Of a DNA stretch of 64,000 bases, positions 58,026 through 64,000 are shown one piece after another (position 1 is the stretch's first letter; each line of letters begins with the position of its first letter). The notes below the pieces were generated by a model that saw nothing but the letters and a program-made list of their open reading frames with translations, made no database searches and had not been told where the DNA came from. The translations under genes and the position numbers were made by a program. This DNA comes from Cladopsammia gracilis (Eukaryota; Cnidaria; Anthozoa; Scleractinia; Dendrophylliidae): contig JAJGOT010000154.1 in assembly GCA_022457155.1 (NCBI GenBank), forward strand, positions 1,498,389 through 1,562,388. The letters run 5' to 3'.

Positions 58026-58592
58026 TGAAATTTATTCAACAACGAGGGGTTACCTGAAATTCAGTGAATAGAAAATACGGCAATAAATAGCATTGTTATA
58101 TCTCTCAGATCTAAAGCACGTTGTTATATAGCTGGCGTTTTTTGCAATACAACGCGCGCGTTGATTGGTTGATTCATGGTCACATGACATTTAACAAACG
58201 AACTGTTTCCCGCCAATTGTCCTAAGCGGGCAACATTTGCGAAAGCAGGCAAAATTATGACGTCAGAGGGTAATATTGCACTGTTGCCCGCTAGCGCACG
58301 TCATCAGACCGTGACAAAAGGTGGCATGATATGATGCGATTGATGTTTACTTCGAGTGCTCGGCGCGTTTTCCAAGCTTTGTTTTTCCACGACGAGAAAA
58401 GCTATATAACAAATCACTTAATAACTGATCCCTCCGGAAACAGTGAATTTTGCTTCCCTCGAGTCTCGATGTCACTGTTACCCTCGGGACCAGTCATTTC
58501 AAGTAACAATGCGTGTAAGAACTAGGCAATGCTCTGTTGTACCGCGGCATTTCGCTTTCCCCACATAAGGTTCAAGTTTATGTTTTTCCTAC
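58026..58592. other. 5' flank of TRPC copy B
   Basis: About 100 bases match copy A, then unique sequence. No gene seen. Confidence 0.5.
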
Positions 58593-59690
58593 TAAGGGGT
58601 GGACCATTAGAAATCCTGGGAGGGGGGGGGGGGCAAAAACATTTCAGTGTATGAATTTTTGTTTTCGGTCTGAGTTTCCTGCAGGATTTTTTTGTGGGGA
58701 GGTGCAAGCCTGCAGGTTTTTTTTTTCTTCTGAGATCTTCTTTATAAATGTGTGCAAGCTCCAATTTTTTTTATACTTGGCCCAATCCGATTTTTGGTAT
58801 TAAACGCTGGAGAGTAGATTTAAGTCAGACTGTCCAACCTTTGCATAAAAAAAGGGAAAAAATAGAATTGAGGTGGAGTGGTCGAGCGCCGAAGGTGCGA
58901 GCCGCTTGGGGGGTCTGGGGGCATGCCCCACCAGAATTTGAAATTTTGATGCTCTGAAACTCCATTTCTAGTGTTCTGAGACAACAATTTCTGTCAAAAA
59001 TGTTTGGCAAATTGATGTGGCTTCTCGTCGCTTTGTGTCTCTTTGTGTGGCTCCACATACAAGTACTCGATTTCATTTTATATTTCTTGCTGTTTCTTTA
59101 ATTTCGACTTTTTGTATAGTAAGTATTATGAGAATTTGACGAAGAACCGGACGTCAAAATCGGGATTTTTCCTATCCCGATCACGTTGGTCGGGATTCGG
59201 GATTTTCAAGCAAAATCGGGGTAATCTCGACAAAATCGGGACGGTTGGACAATCTGTAAAGTATTTAAAAAATACTTGCGTGTAGTAGAGCAGGTTACAT
59301 ATTTCATGATGTTTACAGTGTTTTCAAATATGTACATAAACAAGGTTTTGGTTATATTAAGATATTGATACATGTACCAGATAGACCTTTGAGGCAGGTA
59401 ATTTTTGACAGCATTTGACTCAACCTGAAGTTGCCTTTTGATGAACTTTACTACCAGAGAGCATGTCATACTCTCATATGTTCGAGTTTAAAATAAATAA
59501 ATAAATAAATATATGTATATATAGCCAGTTAGCTCGCAGGATTTTATTTTTTTATGGTCAACTGCTTGCAGGAATTTTTTTTCAGACAATTTCCTTTGCA
59601 GGTTTTTTTTTTTGTAATTGTCACCCCCCCCCCCCCCCCACCCCCCCCCCCACTCCCCCCTCCCAAGATTTCTAATGGTCCGTCCCTAAG
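58593..59690. mobile_element. 1.1-kb inverted-repeat transposon
   Basis: Ends CTAAGGGGTGGACCATTAGA and, inverted, CTTAGGGACGGACCATTAGA, both followed by a G-rich run. No transposase recognised. Absent from copy A. Confidence 0.75.
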
Positions 59691-60039
59691 AATACATCAA
59701 CCTATGGACAACATTTTTTTTTTTAAATAAAATGTACTGGAACTTTATTTAAACTGATGTTTCTTTTGTGCTGCAAGATTTCATCCAATCGTCAAACTTC
59801 GGAACAATGGCCAAGAAAGGCTTCTAATTTTACATGTTTCCCACATAGAATTTTAGTTGCATTAAAACTCAGAATATATATAGTTTTCAGTAAAAGGGAA
59901 CCAATTAGTAAACTAGAGAGTAATAAATGCACTACCTGGTTGAGTGATAGTAGATTTTCGCGTTTTAACCAATGAGGTAGACGGTTTCAACAATATCACA
60001 ATTAACACCTTTCTGCATTCCTTGCCGCAAGGTTGCCTA

Positions 60040-60975
60040 GTTTTTTGCGGAGCTCTGCGGGCCGAAGGCCCCTTGCGGAGCCCCATACTCATAGAACTAA
60101 ATCTATGCCCGTCATTTTTCATGGTCATGGCTAGCGGAATGTTTCGCGGGCGCGCCTCCGTGACATGTGTGTCTGTCTGTCGCGCAAGGCCAACTCGAGG
60201 GCACGTATGACGTCGCAAAACATGCGCGTACGACGCCACACAACATCCGAGATGTTTGTTTTCATTACGGATTTCACAACCAAAGAAGCGGAGATTTAAA
60301 GAATTTCCAAGCAAGCGAGGGACTTAAAGGTAAAACAGATTACATTTTTCGATGGGAATTTATGTTGATATCAATCCGTGACTGACTTTTTCTTTGTGTT
60401 CCTGTGTAGTTTTGGAGAATTGTTTTTAAAACTTGCTTAAATTCAGTTGTATCGATTTCTTGAATTTCATCCAAGGCAGCTCGGCGAACTCGATGCGCTA
60501 TAAATGGTATGCGTTTTGCTTTTAAACATAAACTAATGGAGATTTGAATAAAATTTCTCGAAAGAATATTGTGTTGTCCATTTTTATGTGTTTGTTTATT
60601 CATTGCATAGATTGAAAAGCGATTTTATAGTTCTATCTTAACTCGCGTCGCCTTATGCAAATAACCTTATGTTTGTGTATTTTTGCAATTTTGATTTCCA
60701 AATCAGTTTCTCGGGCAATTTTTATTCGGAAAGTAGTCGTACTAGTTATTGTAGACGGAGAAAAAGTTGTTTTTGTGAACTTTTGTACGGTCTAAATGTA
60801 ATGTGCAGACGGTCGCATAATACTGTTTTTGAGAATTGCTAAAATTGAAAAATAGCCCTGTCATCAATCTTAATTCTTGTGCTTCAGACCTTTCAACTTA
60901 GTTAAGTTTCACCTTAGTTAAGCTTGTTCAGGGAGCGACGCTGTTAGGCTCAGCCTATCTATATATATTCCTAGG
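60040..60975. mobile_element. Dispersed element X, copy 2
   Basis: Matches 47427-48565 from the GCGGAGCTCTGCGGGCCGAA head to the TTAGGCTCAGCCTATCTATA tail, with inner deletions. No coding frame recognised. Confidence 0.7.
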
Positions 60976-61092
60976 ACTATTACTTAAAGTGTTGTTTGCG
61001 AATCCGTATCCACCATTATATTTAGATTTCTGTTCACGACCCCACAAGCTTTTAGCTTTTATACAAATCGTGTATAAAAATGAAGGTTATCT

Positions 61093-61138
61093 ATCCATCT
61101 ATCTATCTATCTATCTATCTATCTGTTTATCTATCTAC
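61093..61138. repeat. (ATCT)n microsatellite
   Basis: Counterpart of 26249-26291. Confidence 0.9.
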
Positions 61139-62520
61139 TGAAGAGTACCTTTAAATCCCCAGTGAAACGTTTCTCGGTGAAATAGCAAACAAACGTCGCA
61201 AAATAAGATCTCAGTCGAGGGTTAATTAAAAATTTATATTATTTCTTGGCAAAAATTCTCCTCTTCCAGGTAAAACGCTGCGAAATTTTAAACTGGGCTT
61301 TACATATCCTCAAATTATCGTGGCGCTTTCATTTTCTTTTCCATACTTCACCACGTTAGTGAGGAAAAAATCTTCAGACCAAAACGTTGCATTCGAAGCC
61401 CGAGACAAGTTCCCAGCTAACAGCGCCGATCTCACGTCAATCAGATGAAGCCTTTCCACTGCTTTTCGCGCATTTGACTTCAAATGTTTTCCTTTTCTTC
61501 CTATTAAAGATCTATAAACATCTCATTGACGTCATTTTCCGATTCATACCTCGTGTCCTTGAACTTGGCTAAATAAATAGGCCGTATTAGTCGAGAAATG
61601 TGAGAGCATGAATGATGTTGTAGGATCGATCTTTCTCGTCAAAACTCTCAAAATCACCCAGGGTTCATTTTTGCAACTGCCATGAAGAAAATGAATTGAT
61701 TATATAACTATGTTAAAACCTTCACTATCCAGAACAGCCAAATTCAAAATTCAAAATTAATTAAAGCAAGCGGCATCACAGAGAAGAGCCGCAAAATAGC
61801 ATTTATTTGGATCTTCATGATTTTATGGGAGTATCTAAAGGACTCTGCACGCGCAATTTTGAACTTGTCAATCAACTAAACACACCTAAAATATTACGCA
61901 GACGTTTTGCAAAAAACGTCATCGTACATTTTTTAAACATTTCAGTCCGTCCACAGCAGCCAAGTTGAAAAAAAATGGCATCGAGAAAAGTGCTGCTTGA
62001 TATCTCTTATTTGAGACACATATGTCAAGGTATAAAATTTCGGGGATGCCAAAAGTTGCTGTCAACAATAAAAAATTAACATTGACAATTATGCTCTCCA
62101 ATGTGGGCTTTCCGGCGCCCTAAAGAGTGAATAGACAAGTAAGAAACCTTTTTAGGCAAACCCACTTTTAAAAACATATGAAATGTGAATCAAGTTGAAG
62201 GCCAGGACTTCGACATGATTTAGTTGGTAATACACGACGTTTCTAGATGGCGCAAACTGGAGTGAACTTTTCGTTGTGCTCGTGTTACGATCTGATTGGT
62301 CAGTAAGAGTCGACAGAATCATGTGTTACTTTTCTGGAATGGGAAACTCATCGGACATTTTTGTAAAAATCATCGTTCGACCGATCAGTACTAATCGATG
62401 ATAATCACAGATAAAAGTAATAAATCTCTACCACCCTCGTCGATTCTTCACTTTCAATAACAGAAAGTCATTATTTGAGCTTCTTTTGCGAGAGCTTACA
62501 GTTTCCAGTAGTTACAGCTA

Positions 62521-62950
62521 ATGAATATTAATATATGAAAAATGTTTATTTGAATAGCCCTTTTCACGGTTAACCTTTCTCGTTTCATTACAATAAAATT
62601 CAACATGATTGCAAGGCAGTTTCGGGCAGAAACTACAAAATTGCCCGAAATTGCCTCGCAACCACGTTGATTTTTATTGTAATGCAAATGAGAAAGGTTA
62701 ACCGCGAAAACGGCTATTGCGGATAAACATGAGTGAAATTTGTGATCCTCACAGTGTGCTTCTCAACTTACGCAGTTGAAAAAGCAACTTGAAAAAAATT
62801 CAGGCTTGAACGGGATTCGAACCCATGAATTTGCGATACCTTGCGCAAGGTCATGGGTTCGAATCCCGTTCAAGCCTGCACTTTTTTCAGCTTGCTTTTT
62901 CAACTGCTTAAGCGGATAGCACACTGTGAGGATCACAAATTTCACTCAAA
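62521..62950. mobile_element. 430-bp insertion of two palindromes, 8-9-bp target duplication
   Basis: TTACAGCTA at 62512-62520 and 62951-62959; copy A has TTCCAGCTA once at 28181. Palindrome 1 is 62553-62718 (AATAGCCCTTTTCACGGTTA ends), palindrome 2 is 62731-62947 (GTGAAATTTGTGATCCTCAC ends), whose centre has GGGTTCGAATCCC on both strands. Confidence 0.85.
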
Positions 62951-63298
62951 TTACAGCTAAAATCACGTTCTTTCTTCGGGTATTTTTGGCACAAACAAAA
63001 TTTGAAAAATTGATGTTCCCGATTGATTTGATAGTAACCTGGGTTATTCACCTTTAATTTCCCACTTTCAGCAAGGAAGCCAGTTTATTCTCGTATACCA
63101 CAAAATCCCAAAACATAAATTGTGCTTTGTTCTGTTAGAAATTTTTAGACAAATTAAAATCCACTTATTTTAAAAGCGTTGTCGACAGGAGTTAAAAACG
63201 TGGGCCCTCACTTTTTAAATTACAGTCCATTTCTATCCTGTCTATCCGTAGCCAAGGACACGTATTCAATTTCCTCGAAAAAGTGCCGCCCTCGAATA

Positions 63299-63455
63299 CG
63301 GTAGGGTCGTACCTCTCATAAACCTCTATTTTCATTGACCGTTCTAAAACAGTACCTGCTATTGTTTATAGGGATAGGGGCGTTGTTTAGGTCATTCATA
63401 TATTGTTTTGGTGAGCCAATAAAACAACTCGTTCAAAGGAGGTACGACATGACCC
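63299..63455. mobile_element. 157-bp hAT-like MITE, 8-bp target duplication
   Basis: CTCGAATA at 63291-63298 and CTCGACTA at 63456-63463; copy A has CTCGAATA once (28526-28533). Ends GGGTCGTACCTC and inverse. Confidence 0.88.
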
Positions 63456-63560
63456 CTCGACTAAGCGCTAATCAATACACCACCGCGCCCCCATGGCCAT
63501 TTTAAGGCCATTTTAAAACAACAGTGCAAACCTAAGGTTACTATATTTTTGCAATGAAAA

Positions 63561-64000
63561 ACCGTCGGGCGCTTATTTAATCTTTCGACTTTTCGATGCG
63601 ACGTTTGATTAGGGCCGCTCATTTATTTTCTAGTTCGTGCAGACACTGAAAAAACTGTGTGCACAGATCATTGGAAAGAGACCAAGAGAAGTTGGGATTG
63701 TTGAGCCTGCGATGTTTTTGGCGTTTACAATGGAACTAGGCAAGCACTAAACAAAGAACCCTTAAAAATATATATCTTATTGGACGGTTTAATTATTAAT
63801 TGCGGGCGACAAGAGGAGCCCGCAATCCTAATCTCAACGTTGCTATTACAAACGCATGCGCGGCAGTTACGTAGTTTGGCCCTGACTTTCCACTACGAAT
63901 GCATGGAATGCATGGAATGCAAAGAACGCAATTTTATCACGCGCATCACGCGGATTTGGACCTTGGATCACTTGAAACTCACGAATAGCAGCACCGCTGT
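63561..64000. other. Right edge, beyond copy B
   Basis: No gene or repeat recognised beyond the end of the segment duplication. Confidence 0.5.

Larger units (their letters stand above)
48581..63560. repeat. Segmental duplication, copy B
   Basis: Direct copy of 15846-28628. It holds the second TRPC gene and several copy-specific insertions (51332, 53112, 55390, 58593, 60040, 62521, 63299). Confidence 0.85.

Noticed and set aside
62796..62880. tRNA gene
   Set aside because: The T-arm motif occurs on both strands as a palindrome; no D arm or acceptor stem of a real tRNA is present.

Overview
The window is animal nuclear DNA, most likely from a cnidarian and probably an anthozoan/coral. The grounds are AT-rich sequence with split genes and GT-AG introns, intronless rhodopsin-like receptor genes, a TRPC channel gene, a DBH/MOXD1-like copper monooxygenase gene, and very many short palindromic DNA transposons, tRNA-derived repeats and a Crypton relic. 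No single sequence fixes the species.

Layout. 1-15.8 kb: three intronless class A GPCR genes (2.06-3.09 +, 5.09-6.12 -, 11.35-12.43 +) that are clear paralogues, separated by repeat-filled DNA. 15.85-28.6 kb (segment A) and 48.6-63.6 kb (segment B) are two direct copies of one ancestral segment. Each carries a complete seven-exon TRPC-type channel gene on the minus strand (A: 18191-24620, 764 aa; B: 50928-58025, 771 aa) with the same exon phases. Between them, at about 30.5-43.6 kb, lie exons of a plus-strand DBH-like monooxygenase (MOXD1 type). Its recognisable exons carry the CuA histidines and a hydrophobic C terminus. The exons for the CuB ligands and most of the DOMON domain were not found, and neighbouring exon phases do not join there, so the gene looks broken or mosaic. 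Its large intron holds two minisatellites, a hAT-like element and a decayed SGNH-hydrolase ORF.

The two segments act as a natural comparison. Several transposons are in one copy and missing from the other, so the empty site can be read and target-site duplications confirmed (at 25.4, 51.3, 55.4, 62.5 and 63.3 kb; another such pair exists between 28.7 and 46.9 kb). All insertions fall outside exons, and both TRPC reading frames remain open, which suggests both genes are under constraint.

Other points of note: a tandem triplication that crosses the stop codon of the third GPCR gene and whose last unit has become the poly(A) signal; a 19-bp minisatellite in which four units are perfect 5' splice sites; a fold-back/template-switch scar at 27.3 kb; and a transposon supplying the likely poly(A) signal of the monooxygenase gene. 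All calls are by eye from the sequence; no database search was run.
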